A stretch of DNA of 64,000 bases from an uncultured Alphaproteobacteria bacterium (GTDB lineage Bacteria > Pseudomonadota > Alphaproteobacteria > Rs-D84): NCBI GenBank assembly GCA_944389555.1, contig CALXMU010000003.1, forward strand, positions 1-64,000, read 5' to 3'. The notes below the pieces were generated by a model. That model worked only from the letters and a program-made list of their open reading frames with translations, did not search any database and was not told where the DNA came from. Within the stretch, counting starts at the first letter, position 1, and each line of letters begins with the position of its first letter. Made by a program: the position numbers and the translations under genes. Shown here piece after piece: positions 16,655 to 26,559 of this stretch.

Positions 16655-17650
16655 CTATTTAGTTTTTTGTTTTATCTTTTTTATGTTGTTTTCTAGTTTG
16701 TTTTCTTCTTTTATAACAGTTGTCGCTTTTTTTAATTCTTCGGTTGAATTTATTTGATTATATATTTTCTTTATTTTTTCAATGTCTTGCTGAATAATTC
16801 CTATGCGAATTTTTGTCGCAATGTTAGGTTTGTGTAAAAATTCTGCGGCAGCACTTTTGAAATTATATAACGCATTGCGCATGCTTTTTACATTAGAACT
16901 TGTTCTTACATTTACATTTTGTTTTTTAGGTAACTTTTCGTATTCTGCGATCAATCTATCTATGTCTAACCAGCCAAGACGAGCGTAATCTACACCGAAC
17001 ATGTAATCTGCGTTTTGATATTTCGCTTCTGCGAAATCAATTATTGAAACTATTTTTGTTTTCTTATCAAAAAATATATTGTGTTCATTCATATCACCAT
17101 GAGCAAAAACAACACTTGCATCTTTATCCGAAGCAACGTCAAACCATTCTTTTGCTTTTCGTACAATTTGTAATTCTTTTTCTGGAATGTACTTTTTAAG
17201 TTTTTTTAATATTTCATCTATTTTTGTTGCCCCCATATATTCAACACTGGTTGACATATCAAAAGTATCTTTTTGCGTCAAAACTGGTCGCGATTGATTT
17301 ATGTCATTTGTAAAATTAGCTAAAGCTTTATAAATTACGTCTAAGTCTTTTGGTGTTAAAGTTTCTACGAAAGAAGTCTTTAACGGTGTTCCTATCATAC
17401 GTTCTTCTTTTACAAAAACTTCTTTATCTGAAATTTCCAACACCCGCGGGATTTTGTAAGCACTGTTATTAAAAGATAATATTCCGTCAGATACTTGACG
17501 AGTTAATTTTTGTTTTTCAAGCCATGTTTTTATATTTAACGGGTCTTTGCCTGAAACTGGTTTTTTATATACAGCGTCTTTATCTAAATAAGCCAAAGTT
17601 TCACGTGGTGCATTTGTATTTAATAGTTGCAAACTTTCCAGTTTCAGCAT
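16655..17650 (-). CDS. APH/choline-kinase-like phosphotransferase
   Basis: A 331-residue protein with a protein-kinase-like fold of the aminoglycoside phosphotransferase family. The catalytic loop VVFAHGDMNEHNIFFD (HGD..N) and the metal-binding IIDFAEAKYQ (DF.) are present; the N-terminal lobe has VFVKEERMIGTPL. The C-terminal ~70 residues are lysine-rich and helical. The substrate is unknown; family members act on small metabolites as often as on antibiotics, so no resistance is claimed. GGAG lies upstream of ATG 17650. It is divergent from xseA. Confidence 0.8.
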   Translation of the reverse strand: MLKLESLQLLNTNAPRETLAYLDKDAVYKKPVSGKDPLNIKTWLEKQKLTRQVSDGILSFNNSAYKIPRVLEISDKEVFVKEERMIGTPLKTSFVETLTPKDLDVIYKALANFTNDINQSRPVLTQKDTFDMSTSVEYMGATKIDEILKKLKKYIPEKELQIVRKAKEWFDVASDKDASVVFAHGDMNEHNIFFDKKTKIVSIIDFAEAKYQNADYMFGVDYARLGWLDIDRLIAEYEKLPKKQNVNVRTSSNVKSMRNALYNFKSAAAEFLHKPNIATKIRIGIIQQDIEKIKKIYNQINSTEELKKATTVIKEENKLENNIKKIKQKTK

Positions 17651-17695
17651 AATATAATCTCCATAAATCGTTATTTATAATTATACCATAAAACA

Positions 17696-18931
17696 ATGCA
17701 AAAACCAGAGCCTTTTGTTCAACCAGATATGATTTTTAGCGTTTCGGACGCGTCTGCGTTGTTAAAGAATGTTGTTGAAACGGCCTTTCCCCGTATTCGC
17801 ATCCGTGGGGAATTGTCACAAATAACACGTGCAACTTCTGGGCATATTTATATGACAATAAAGGACGCTGGGGCCGCAATTTCTGTGATAATTTGGCGTG
17901 GCACACCAATACCGTTTAAGTTAGAAGATGGCTTGGAAGTAATAATAACAGGTCGTTTTACAACCTATCCTGCACGTAGTAATTATCAGATTATAGTCAA
18001 TGAAATAGAAATGGCGGGAGTTGGCGCGATTCTTAAAATGCTAGAAGAGCGCAAAAGGAAACTAGCAGCCGAAGGCTTGTTTGATCAGGCTCGTAAAAAA
18101 GCACTCCCTAAATTTCCACAACGTATAGGTATCGTCACGAGTCCGACGGGGGCGGCATTCCAAGATATTCAAAATCGCCTGCGAGAACGTTTCCCAGTAG
18201 AGATAGTTTTGTATCCTGCAACCGTACAAGGGGCAACTGCTGCCGCTGAGGTTGCTGCTGGTATAGAATATTTTAATCGTGCAAAAAATGTAGATGTTAT
18301 AATTGTCGCGCGCGGTGGTGGTGCTTTGGAAGATTTGTTACCTTTCTCAGAAGAGATTGCGGTCAGAGCAGCTGCGGCCAGTGAAATACCTTTGATTTCT
18401 GGCGTGGGGCATGAACCAGATTGGATGCTGATAGATTATGCGGCGGATGTTCGCGCTCCGACTCCGACGGGTGCAGCAGAAATGGTTGTACCAACAAAGT
18501 TATCTCTTATTCAAGAACTTGATAACTTGTGGCACAGATTATCTAATAACTTTACTACGCGTCTGGCAAACGCTAAATCTCGTATAGATGCAATTGTAAT
18601 AAAAAGCCCTAAACAAGTAGTTATGGAACAGCAACAGCGCTTAGACGATGTGGCCAGAACCATGAATATTATTGTCAGTAATAAACTAATGTCCACACGG
18701 CAAAAAATGGATGTTGTGTCTAATTTTCCGGGTATATTACAAAACAAGATGACAAGCCTTGTACAAGATGTGAATCATCTTGGGCAGATGTTAAATTCTT
18801 TAAGTTATAAAAATGTATTACAACGTGGTTACGCTATTGTAAGAGATAAAGACAATATAATTATCAGTCGCGCTGAAGAAAATAGAAAACCTGCAAGCAT
18901 TGAATTCGCAGACGGTAGCATAAAAATTTAA
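17696..18931 (+). CDS. xseA: Exodeoxyribonuclease VII large subunit
   Basis: XseA is the catalytic subunit of the single-strand exonuclease ExoVII. The 411-residue protein begins with an OB-fold (IRIRGELSQITRATSGHIYMTIKD, YPARSNYQIIV) and continues with the catalytic region (RIGIVTSPTGAAFQDI, VDVIIVARGGGALEDLLPFSEE, PLISGVGHEPDWMLIDYAADVRAPTPTGAAE) and a long coiled coil, ending LQRGYAIVRD. Slightly short but complete. No Shine-Dalgarno precedes the ATG. The small subunit xseB is not seen in the window. Confidence 0.95.
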   Translation: MQKPEPFVQPDMIFSVSDASALLKNVVETAFPRIRIRGELSQITRATSGHIYMTIKDAGAAISVIIWRGTPIPFKLEDGLEVIITGRFTTYPARSNYQIIVNEIEMAGVGAILKMLEERKRKLAAEGLFDQARKKALPKFPQRIGIVTSPTGAAFQDIQNRLRERFPVEIVLYPATVQGATAAAEVAAGIEYFNRAKNVDVIIVARGGGALEDLLPFSEEIAVRAAAASEIPLISGVGHEPDWMLIDYAADVRAPTPTGAAEMVVPTKLSLIQELDNLWHRLSNNFTTRLANAKSRIDAIVIKSPKQVVMEQQQRLDDVARTMNIIVSNKLMSTRQKMDVVSNFPGILQNKMTSLVQDVNHLGQMLNSLSYKNVLQRGYAIVRDKDNIIISRAEENRKPASIEFADGSIKI

Positions 18932-18952
18932 CAAAATGCCTTATACAGCGTT

Positions 18953-20602
18953 TCATTTTATAAGTGTTTTCGCTGTAGCTAAAGATTCCGGCGTTATTTG
19001 TGTCCCGCTAATTATTCTGGCGATTTCGTTTATGCGGTCGTCGCCATTTATTTCTACTACATTTGTTGTTGTGCTTTCGTTTTGTGTCGTTTTTGAAATC
19101 TTGAAATGTTTATCGGCAAAACCTGCGACCTGTGCAGAATGCGTAATTACAAGGGTTTGAGCCGTTTCTGCCAAACGATTTAATCTTTGACCGACCGCAC
19201 TGGCCGTTGCCCCGCTAATTCCTGTATCTATTTCATCAAAAACGAAAGTGTATGCGCCATCGTTATTTGCTAAAACAACTCTCAAAGCCAGCATGAAACG
19301 CGCCAGTTCTCCGCCGGATGCCGCACGGTGTAATGGCGCAAAAGGCATTCCGGGATTCGTTTTTATCATAAATACGACATCGTCACATCCTGCGATAGAC
19401 GGCGAAGCCGGTGTTATATCTACCATAAAATCTGCGCCACCAAGTTTCAAATCCGGTAGTTCTTTTAATATTCTGCTTCGTAATTCTTTGGCGACGGCCT
19501 TCCGCTCGGCATTTAATTCTGTCGCAGAAGAATCAAAAGCTGATTTCAGCTGTTGTAGCTCTGCTGAAACTTTTTTTAACTCTGAATCAGAATTTTCAAT
19601 TGCGTTTAATTCTGCAGACATTTGTTCAAGTTTTGCAGGTAATTCATCCGCTGATACACGATGTTTGCGCGCCGCGGCTCGTATTGCGAATAATCTTTCT
19701 TCAACCGCATCTAAATTTTCTACGTCTACATCAGTTGGAGATAATTGTTCTGTTACATCTGATATGATTTGTGCAGCATCATAAAGAGCATCTATTTGTT
19801 TGGAATACGGATTCGGTTCGGTTTTTATGCGCTGTAAAATATGTGCAACCGAGAAAATCTGAGAGTCTATAGATTCACCGCGAGAGTTCAAAGCGGCAAT
19901 TGCCTCAGATAAAATTGCTGCGTCTTTTTCGGCATTCATCATAATTGTACGTTTGGCGGCTAATTCATCTTCTTCTCCCAATTTTACATTCAAGGTCTCT
20001 AACTCACGTACATTATGCTCTAAAAATTCACGTTCGCTGGCAGATTTTTCTAACATTTGCTCTAAGTCGTGCAAACGCTTTTCTGCTGCATGATACTTGT
20101 TGTAATTTACTCGAACTTTTTCTAACAACTCATTGTATTTTGTGTTATTTGTTTTACCGAATGTATCAAGTGCACCACGGTGCATTATGGGATTTAATAA
20201 TGCATGATTTGCAAATTGTCCATGTATTTCAACTAACGTATCACCAATTTGTTTTAGAGTCTTTATTGATACAGGAACATCATTTACCCATGCACGACTT
20301 TTGCCATCGCTAGATAACGTTCGTCGAAGTATTAGACTGCCGTCAAAATCTATCACGTTTTCATCAAGAATATTTCGTAATTCTGAATTTGTTTCGTCAA
20401 ATTCTGCGATAACAGTCGCAGTATCGCAACCATGACGAACCAGCCCTGTATCAGAGCGTGCGCCCAACGCAAGAGAAAGGGCATCTAATAAAATGCTTTT
20501 ACCTGCCCCGGTTTCACCTGTTAGAACGTTTAAGCCCCCGCCGAATTCAAGGTTCAGTTTTTCAATTAAAACTATATTAGAAATATACAAACGTGTCAGC
20601 AT
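18953..20602 (-). CDS. recN: DNA repair protein RecN
   Basis: RecN is an SMC-like ATPase acting in double-strand break repair. The 549-residue product has Walker A (LNVLTGETGAGKSILLDALSLALG), two coiled-coil arms, and the C-terminal signature and Walker B (HRAASGGELARFMLALRVVL, TYVFDEIDTGISG-like FVFDEIDTGISG) with AQTLVITHSAQVAG. I chose ATG 20602 (MLTRLYISNIVLIEKL), the usual RecN N-terminus. A TATAAT lies 6 nt before it, so the longer in-frame start would sit inside the promoter. It is followed convergently by xseA. Confidence 0.95.
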   Translation of the reverse strand: MLTRLYISNIVLIEKLNLEFGGGLNVLTGETGAGKSILLDALSLALGARSDTGLVRHGCDTATVIAEFDETNSELRNILDENVIDFDGSLILRRTLSSDGKSRAWVNDVPVSIKTLKQIGDTLVEIHGQFANHALLNPIMHRGALDTFGKTNNTKYNELLEKVRVNYNKYHAAEKRLHDLEQMLEKSASEREFLEHNVRELETLNVKLGEEDELAAKRTIMMNAEKDAAILSEAIAALNSRGESIDSQIFSVAHILQRIKTEPNPYSKQIDALYDAAQIISDVTEQLSPTDVDVENLDAVEERLFAIRAAARKHRVSADELPAKLEQMSAELNAIENSDSELKKVSAELQQLKSAFDSSATELNAERKAVAKELRSRILKELPDLKLGGADFMVDITPASPSIAGCDDVVFMIKTNPGMPFAPLHRAASGGELARFMLALRVVLANNDGAYTFVFDEIDTGISGATASAVGQRLNRLAETAQTLVITHSAQVAGFADKHFKISKTTQNESTTTNVVEINGDDRINEIARIISGTQITPESLATAKTLIK

Positions 20603-20608
20603 GCAGGA

Positions 20609-20638
20609 ATTATAGCCGTAGAAAGTACATTTTTTCAA
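20609..20638 (-). promoter_or_regulatory. Promoter of recN
   Basis: Minus strand TTGAAA (20638-20633), 18-nt spacer, TATAAT (20614-20609), then 6 nt to ATG 20602. A leaderless mRNA is predicted. Confidence 0.6.
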
Positions 20639-20643
20639 GGATT

Positions 20644-21090
20644 TTATAAAACTTCTTCTAACGAAAAATCATTTAACCACAATAAGTAAGCATGAATTTT
20701 ATACTCAGGATATATACCATATAATAGCGTTACATATTCTTTAATTTGTGCGACATATTTATCATGAAAAGTACTTTTGTCTACGTCAGTTTTATAATCC
20801 AAAATACTAACCTCTTTTTTGTCGTCGTTTATAACTAACCTATCTATACGACGACTAACAAAGCGGCCGTTTATATACCCTGCCACAGGTACTTCTGTTT
20901 TAGATTTTTCATCAAAAAAACTTAATAAATTAGGATGACTAGAAATCTTTTCGCACAAACTTATGTCGCCAATGAAAGCATCTTTTTTTATAACAATATG
21001 CTGCATTTTGGTATGAACAGCTCGCCCAGTTTCAGTTGCGAATTCTTGACGTTCTATCTGTGATAATACATCTTTTAATTTATTCGACAT
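20644..21090 (-). CDS. addA: AddA nuclease domain as a separate protein
   Basis: A 148-residue PD-(D/E)XK nuclease matching the C-terminal domain of AddA: GRAVHTKMQHIV, INGRFVSRRIDRLVIND, VSILDYKTDVDK and QIKEYVTLLYGIYP, ending AYLLWLNDF. In normal AddA these motifs are fused to the helicase, encoded here by the gene immediately upstream. The ATG overlaps the helicase stop by 11 nt and has its own AGGA ribosome site, so the two parts are probably made by coupled translation. RecN follows 41 nt downstream. AddB is not in the window. Confidence 0.85.
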   Translation of the reverse strand: MSNKLKDVLSQIERQEFATETGRAVHTKMQHIVIKKDAFIGDISLCEKISSHPNLLSFFDEKSKTEVPVAGYINGRFVSRRIDRLVINDDKKEVSILDYKTDVDKSTFHDKYVAQIKEYVTLLYGIYPEYKIHAYLLWLNDFSLEEVL

Positions 21091-23737
21091 TTTCTATCCT
21101 GATTTTCTCTTCCGTTACAACGGCCTTGGGGTCTTTTGATAAAACTCTCCACAATTGTGTATGCCATGACAAATCTTGCGCGGATTTGTTTTTAGGCACA
21201 AATCCATATATATATAGCCGATTGATTGCGCGAGTCATTGCGACATATAACAAACGATAATATTCGGCAATTCTTACTTTGTTTAAAGATTTTTCCGCTT
21301 TCCCACGTAATTCGTTACAATCTGTTTTGGGCGACCATAACCATGGCATTGGGAAGCCTTTTCCCTGCAAACGCAGAGTTTTATTCTGCATTTCTGGGGT
21401 AATAGGAAATATTGATTCTTTTTTAGGAAGTCTAACGGTGTCTATCAAAAATATAACCGGCGCCTCTAAGCCTTTGCTGCTATGGACTGTAACAATGCGA
21501 ACCCCCGACGCGCTATCCATATCGCGTTTTATAGTACTCCCCCCGGTTATAAACCATTTTAAAAAGTGGTATAAAGTACCACTTTGTGTGCGTTCATAGG
21601 CTAGGCATATTGTTAAAAATTCTTCTATCGGGTCTATAATTTGATTACCTAACGCTGCAACCATACTTTCTCGAGTGTTGTTTGTGTTTAGTACATTTGT
21701 AAAAAACGAATAAGGCCCTTTTGCCGTTGCCCAATTTATAATTTCATTTAATCTATCCGATATTTCAGGATATAGTTTTTGTACAACATCAAAAACAGTT
21801 GTTGGTAAACAATCGAAGCTGTTCTTTTTCTTTGATTTGTTTTCTTCGTTTTTAATTTTGCAAATATTAAAAATTTCGGCTTCATTCAATCTAAAAACTG
21901 GGCTTTTTAATACACAACATAAACTATAATCATCCGATGTATTTATGCAAAAACGAACCAGATTTAACAAGTCTTTTATCGCAGGAAAATCCGGCAACGT
22001 AATTCTGTCACTGCCTGCGACTGGTATTTTTCGTGACTTTAATTCTTTAACCAACATCGGTGTCATCGGTTCGCGATTTTGGACCAGCACCATTATATCA
22101 CTTGGTAAATACACACCCTCATCTAACACAGAATTTATTTTATCTGCTATTAAAGATATATAGTCGCTAATTGTTTTATCGTCTTCCTGACAATCAAATA
22201 TTTTATTTATTTCTACGAATGCGTTTTTATCAGATTTTACCCATTTGTGAGAATTATTTATAAAACCTGTTTTTTCTTTTGTTTCTGCGTCATTAAAGAA
22301 AGTGTCAACTGTGTATAATATCTGCGGCATGGAACGAAAGCTTTGGACGAGTGGCACTTCTTGAATTTTGCGCATACTTTGTTGTATTTGACGTTCTATT
22401 TCTGTGCGACTGTTATCAAAAGCCTTTGGGTCGGCACCTTGAAAACCGTAAATAGATTGCTTTGTGTCACCTACCACAAAAAGAGAGTGCGTTTTTTTAT
22501 CTGTGTCGCCCTCAGTAAAGAAGTCGCCTGATAAAAGCCGCAATATGTCCCACTGTGCCGGGCTGGTATCCTGCGCTTCGTCTACTAATATGTGCGATAA
22601 TTTGATATTTAATTGAGACAATACCCATCCCATAACCTCTGGCGTAGAGAATAGTTTGCGGGTATATAAAATTAAATCTTCAAAATCCAATAAATTTCGT
22701 TGTGTCTTTATTTCCCCGTAAATCTTCGCAAAGGCCGCAGACAAATCAAAAACAGAAAGTGTGTCTTTGAAAATTTGACAGGCAAGATTATACTGATTTA
22801 CCTCATAAACACGTTGTTGCTCTTCTATTAAAAAATCTTTCTTCGAAACGTTTTTTATTGGCGTTCCGTCTTGGGTTAAATATGCACTTTTGTATTTTGC
22901 AAAATCTATCGTTTTATCAATATATTGTTTAGTATAGTTGATAATCTTTTCTAAGTATTTGACCGGCGTTTTTTGTGTTTTCTGTTCGTTTATAGAATCT
23001 GATACGATTTTTTTCAGTTTTGCATCAGAAATATCTACCTGAATCGGTTTTGATAAATTTAGAAATTCTTTAGTCGTATCAATAAAATATTTGCGATAAT
23101 TGTCAAAATTATTAACTTGAAAAAAGTCTTTGTATCGGTCGCTCAAAATAGACAAAAGTGCGCCGATTCTCGTTTCATCGATTCTTCCTACTATATGTGT
23201 AAAAGCCTCGTTAGTACGTGAATCATTTGATGTATTTATCAGGTGTGAGAAAGAGTCTTGTAATAAAACGCGCTGTGTGTCATCTGAGACCAAAGACCAC
23301 GAAGGTGACAAACCGGCCTCTAATGGGAAGCGCCGCAGAATTTCTTCGCAAAAGCCATGGATGGTTTTTATTTTTAATAATTCTGGGTCGTCTATATACT
23401 TAAAAAATATAGTGCGAGCGTGCGCTATGTCTTCAGCTGTTGCCGGTTTGTTCTCTGCAACGCCGTCTAGTAATTCAATCAGTTCCTCATCTGATGTCAT
23501 TGCCCACTTTTGCAATTCCGTTAAAATTCGATTCCGCATTTCACCGGCTGCTGCTTTAGTATATGTAAGGCACAAAATTCCACAATTATCTATATCATCA
23601 CTGCGAAACAATATGCGCAGCAAACGTTGCACTAAAACGCTGGTTTTTCCGGTGCCAGCATTTGCCTGAACCCATACGTTTTCTGCTGGATTGGCGGCCA
23701 TGTCTTGTCCTGGAGAAAGGTTTATTTTTTTAACCAT
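21080..23737 (-). CDS. addA: AddA helicase part (UvrD-family), lacking the nuclease domain
   Basis: An 885-residue superfamily 1 helicase. Motifs in order: Walker A (NAGTGKTSVLVQRLLRILF), GILCLTYTKAAAGEMRNRI, IKTIHGFCEEILRRFPLEAGL, the DEAQDTSPAQWDILR Walker B, VVGDTKQSIYGFQGADP, VPLVQSFRSMPQIL, IVTVHSSKGLEAPVIFLID and YRLLYVAMTRAINRLYIYG. This pattern (FPLEAG, QGADP) is that of AddA of the AddAB double-strand break resection complex. It stops after the 2B/lid region, where the ~150-residue nuclease normally follows; that domain is the next, overlapping gene. Together they give about 1033 residues, near normal AddA size. Confidence 0.92.
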   Translation of the reverse strand: MVKKINLSPGQDMAANPAENVWVQANAGTGKTSVLVQRLLRILFRSDDIDNCGILCLTYTKAAAGEMRNRILTELQKWAMTSDEELIELLDGVAENKPATAEDIAHARTIFFKYIDDPELLKIKTIHGFCEEILRRFPLEAGLSPSWSLVSDDTQRVLLQDSFSHLINTSNDSRTNEAFTHIVGRIDETRIGALLSILSDRYKDFFQVNNFDNYRKYFIDTTKEFLNLSKPIQVDISDAKLKKIVSDSINEQKTQKTPVKYLEKIINYTKQYIDKTIDFAKYKSAYLTQDGTPIKNVSKKDFLIEEQQRVYEVNQYNLACQIFKDTLSVFDLSAAFAKIYGEIKTQRNLLDFEDLILYTRKLFSTPEVMGWVLSQLNIKLSHILVDEAQDTSPAQWDILRLLSGDFFTEGDTDKKTHSLFVVGDTKQSIYGFQGADPKAFDNSRTEIERQIQQSMRKIQEVPLVQSFRSMPQILYTVDTFFNDAETKEKTGFINNSHKWVKSDKNAFVEINKIFDCQEDDKTISDYISLIADKINSVLDEGVYLPSDIMVLVQNREPMTPMLVKELKSRKIPVAGSDRITLPDFPAIKDLLNLVRFCINTSDDYSLCCVLKSPVFRLNEAEIFNICKIKNEENKSKKKNSFDCLPTTVFDVVQKLYPEISDRLNEIINWATAKGPYSFFTNVLNTNNTRESMVAALGNQIIDPIEEFLTICLAYERTQSGTLYHFLKWFITGGSTIKRDMDSASGVRIVTVHSSKGLEAPVIFLIDTVRLPKKESIFPITPEMQNKTLRLQGKGFPMPWLWSPKTDCNELRGKAEKSLNKVRIAEYYRLLYVAMTRAINRLYIYGFVPKNKSAQDLSWHTQLWRVLSKDPKAVVTEEKIRIENVE

Positions 23738-23879
23738 TATAACTCTTGCTTTATTTTTTGGATTTTAGTATATATTTCATAGAACTGCAAGAATATATAC
23801 AAAGAGCGCCTAGTACATTACTCTGTGTATGATGCGTGATAGTTATTACAGTTGTTATATATAACCACGGGGGGAAGGT

Positions 23880-25808
23880 ATGGATTTCGGTCAACTTTAT
23901 TTAATTGTAGGTGGCGCTTTGGGTGGTTTGCTGGTGTTGGCGTTGTTGGTTTTGTTCTTCGTTTCCAGAAAATCACAAAAAGTTATGCAGTCTTTGTTGG
24001 TTTTGCTTACTAAGCCAGAAAAAGCAAAGATTCAAGACGCTGTCCGGGTCTTAAACACCATTTTGGCCGATGAGATGATAAAAATGGAGGCTAATTTTCA
24101 AAATATCCGAGATGAATTAAACTCCCAAATAAATACCGCGACTGAATTAAAAAAATCTTTAGATGAGCAAAATGACCGTTTAACGGCAACAACAGATGAA
24201 ACGACAAAGAAAATTGCTTTAATGGCACAACGTTTGGAAAATACGGTTTCCGATTTAAGAGGTGTTGTAGAGTCAAATGGCTGGCAAGACGTAGAGACAT
24301 CTACTGATAAATTTAGCGCAACAGTTAATGACTTGCTTGGTAAAATAGAAGTTACTTCTCAAGACACAAGTGAACAAATTTCCCAGATACAAAACAATAT
24401 TGATAAATGGGTAGAAACGAGTAATACGTTGTCTCAACAATTACAGACGGAGTTTGAATCTAATACCGAACAAATGAAGAATCTAAATATAGAATGCGAT
24501 TCTATGCGTCAGAATTTAACTGAATTGGCAAGTACAACCGCGACAGGATTTGATAACGTAAAAACTGCTGCAACCGATTATGCCGAGATAATGGAATCAA
24601 ACAATAAGAATTTAGATGAGCATCTGACAAAGTTGGATACTTTTGGTAAACAGGCGAAGAAACAGTTAACCAGTCAAGTAAATACACTTACAAATACGGC
24701 GAATGTCGTTGCTGGTCAGGTTCGTTTATCCGAGACATCTATTGAGTCACAAGTTCGTAAATTGACTGACGCAGTTGAGGCGTTGATGTCATCAGCGACA
24801 TCTACTGAAGCGGCCGTGCGCAATATATCGAAAGAATTAACCGAACTATGCAACCACTTTAATAAAGACATACGCGGTTTTACAAATGATATCGTTGGTG
24901 AACTAAATACTGTATCTGGGGTTGCGAATTCCACTTTAGAGAACACTCGTTCAGCAGCTGGCGCATTTTCAGAATCTGTAAAAGCAATGGCAACCGGTGT
25001 GCGAGAAACTTTGATAGAGATGAATACTGCTCATACCCAACTATCTGGGCAATCTGAGAATCTGATAAAGATGTCTGCGGAAACAACGGCGCAATTACAA
25101 CCGTTGTCAGAGCTTATAGAAAAATATTATTCCGCCCTGCCCGACTTAGCCAAAGATTCTGTTAGCACAGGCGACAATTTGCAAAAAATTGTAGAATCGT
25201 TAAACGAGAAGATCTCACTTATGAAGCAAACAGTAAGTGAATCTACAACTACGATAGCGGATTCTGCGGGGAAACTGGAAGATTTGGCGGGCCAATCTCG
25301 GCAGCAAATGATAGACTTGATGTCTGATTATGCAAAGGCCGTGAATACAATGCAGACGTTAAACAAGCAAATGATGGTTGCTCGTGCTACGGCGCCAATG
25401 GATGCAATAAACACAACTCCTAGCGCACCTGCATACGGTCGCATTAGCCCGCAAGACTTTCTGAAACAAAGCGAACGTATGTTTGAGAAATTACACGAAC
25501 AGACGATGGATTTGACACGGTCTGCTGGTGTAGAGATACCTGACGTGGTATGGAAAAAATACCATGGAGGAGACCAAACGATATTTTCTAAATGGTTCGC
25601 GAAAATAATGGCGGCTGCCGACAAAAAACAAGTTAGAGAAATGTTAAAAAACAATGCGGCATTTCGTTCACAAGCCACACAATTCGTACGTAGTTTTGAA
25701 AAAATATTAAATTCAGCGCGTCAAGCAGATGGAAGTGACAAGTTGGCCACTACGATTACCAAAACAGACTTAGGTCAAATTTATATTGTATTGCAAGCGC
25801 AAATATAA
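23880..25808 (+). CDS. Membrane-anchored long coiled-coil protein
   Basis: A 642-residue protein: one N-terminal membrane helix (about 8-29, IVGGALGGLLVLALLVLFFV), then ~450 residues of almost unbroken coiled coil rich in Thr, Ser, Asn and Glu, resembling chemoreceptor or apolipoprotein-like helical bundles, and a globular C-terminus of ~110 residues (PDVVWKKYHGGDQTIFSKWF...TITKTDLGQIYIVLQAQI). No HAMP or receptor signalling hairpin is recognised. A GGGGGGAAGG ribosome site gives strong translation. Topology predicts a short periplasmic end and a large cytoplasmic rod, suggesting a scaffold role; this is inference. A terminator follows. Confidence 0.8.
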   Translation: MDFGQLYLIVGGALGGLLVLALLVLFFVSRKSQKVMQSLLVLLTKPEKAKIQDAVRVLNTILADEMIKMEANFQNIRDELNSQINTATELKKSLDEQNDRLTATTDETTKKIALMAQRLENTVSDLRGVVESNGWQDVETSTDKFSATVNDLLGKIEVTSQDTSEQISQIQNNIDKWVETSNTLSQQLQTEFESNTEQMKNLNIECDSMRQNLTELASTTATGFDNVKTAATDYAEIMESNNKNLDEHLTKLDTFGKQAKKQLTSQVNTLTNTANVVAGQVRLSETSIESQVRKLTDAVEALMSSATSTEAAVRNISKELTELCNHFNKDIRGFTNDIVGELNTVSGVANSTLENTRSAAGAFSESVKAMATGVRETLIEMNTAHTQLSGQSENLIKMSAETTAQLQPLSELIEKYYSALPDLAKDSVSTGDNLQKIVESLNEKISLMKQTVSESTTTIADSAGKLEDLAGQSRQQMIDLMSDYAKAVNTMQTLNKQMMVARATAPMDAINTTPSAPAYGRISPQDFLKQSERMFEKLHEQTMDLTRSAGVEIPDVVWKKYHGGDQTIFSKWFAKIMAAADKKQVREMLKNNAAFRSQATQFVRSFEKILNSARQADGSDKLATTITKTDLGQIYIVLQAQI

Positions 25809-25832
25809 AAACTCCTGAAAAGGAGTTTTTAT
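25809..25832 (+). terminator. Terminator after the coiled-coil gene
   Basis: AACTCCT-GAAA-AGGAGTTTTT, overlapping the end of tmk on the opposite strand by a few bases. Confidence 0.8.
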
Positions 25833-26515
25833 TTTATATGTTGTTTTATCAATTTATCAATAATTGGGCGCAAATGTGAAAACACTTCTTCAATTCCCAT
25901 TCTGCGACCGTCTGACCGCATCTCGTCCACAATTGTCCAAGTTTTTGGGTTGGATGCGGCAATTTGTTTATACACATTAGATACATCATATAAAAGTTTA
26001 AAATCACTTTCATGTATGTCTGCTTTGCCGTTTTGATACTGTTTTAGACCTTCGTTACGCATGCCATACGAAATCTTTGGGTCTAGATATAAATAAATAT
26101 TGTAATCAGGACGAATAATTCCTAATTGGTTGAATTCCAAATCTTCCATAAATTGTATTTTTTGAGCCCATTGTTCCTTTGGACACTTCGCAACAGAAAA
26201 AGAATTGCTGTATGTATATCTGTCTAATATCACCCATTTACCTTCGTTTAACCACCGGGCAATTTTAGGTTGATGCCGCAATCTATCAAGTGCATACGGC
26301 AACATGGTATATTCAGCAGGCAAATCCCGCGTTGCACCGAATTTTCCATTTAAGTAGTCTTTTACCAACGTGCCAAAAAAAGCGTTGTATTGAGGAAAAT
26401 CTAACGTTTCTGCACGAATATTGCGTTTGCGCAAATAATTTATAATATTCATTACTTGCGTGTGCTTCCCGGATTTGTCGGTACCTTCTATCGCAATCAT
26501 ATACCCCTTATACAT
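25829..26515 (-). CDS. tmk: Thymidylate kinase
   Basis: A 228-residue P-loop kinase that phosphorylates dTMP to dTDP. The P-loop is IEGTDKSGKHTQ, with His where most have Ser or Thr; related GKHTQ/GKQTQ variants occur in a dTMP kinase branch known from Firmicutes. The LDFPQY motif, the DRYTYSN motif and NQLGIIRPDYNIYLYLDP support the assignment. It overlaps nothing and has an AGGAG ribosome site. It lies downstream of rpoD beyond a terminator. A second thymidylate kinase-like gene starts at 63807. Confidence 0.88.
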   Translation of the reverse strand: MYKGYMIAIEGTDKSGKHTQVMNIINYLRKRNIRAETLDFPQYNAFFGTLVKDYLNGKFGATRDLPAEYTMLPYALDRLRHQPKIARWLNEGKWVILDRYTYSNSFSVAKCPKEQWAQKIQFMEDLEFNQLGIIRPDYNIYLYLDPKISYGMRNEGLKQYQNGKADIHESDFKLLYDVSNVYKQIAASNPKTWTIVDEMRSDGRRMGIEEVFSHLRPIIDKLIKQHIK

Positions 26516-26533
26516 AAAAATCTCCTTATATAA

Positions 26534-26558
26534 AAACCCGCAATAATGCGGGGAATAT
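26534..26558 (-). terminator. Terminator of rpoD
   Basis: Minus strand CCCGCA-TTAT-TGCGGG followed by TTTTTA. Confidence 0.85.
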
Positions 26559-26559
26559 T

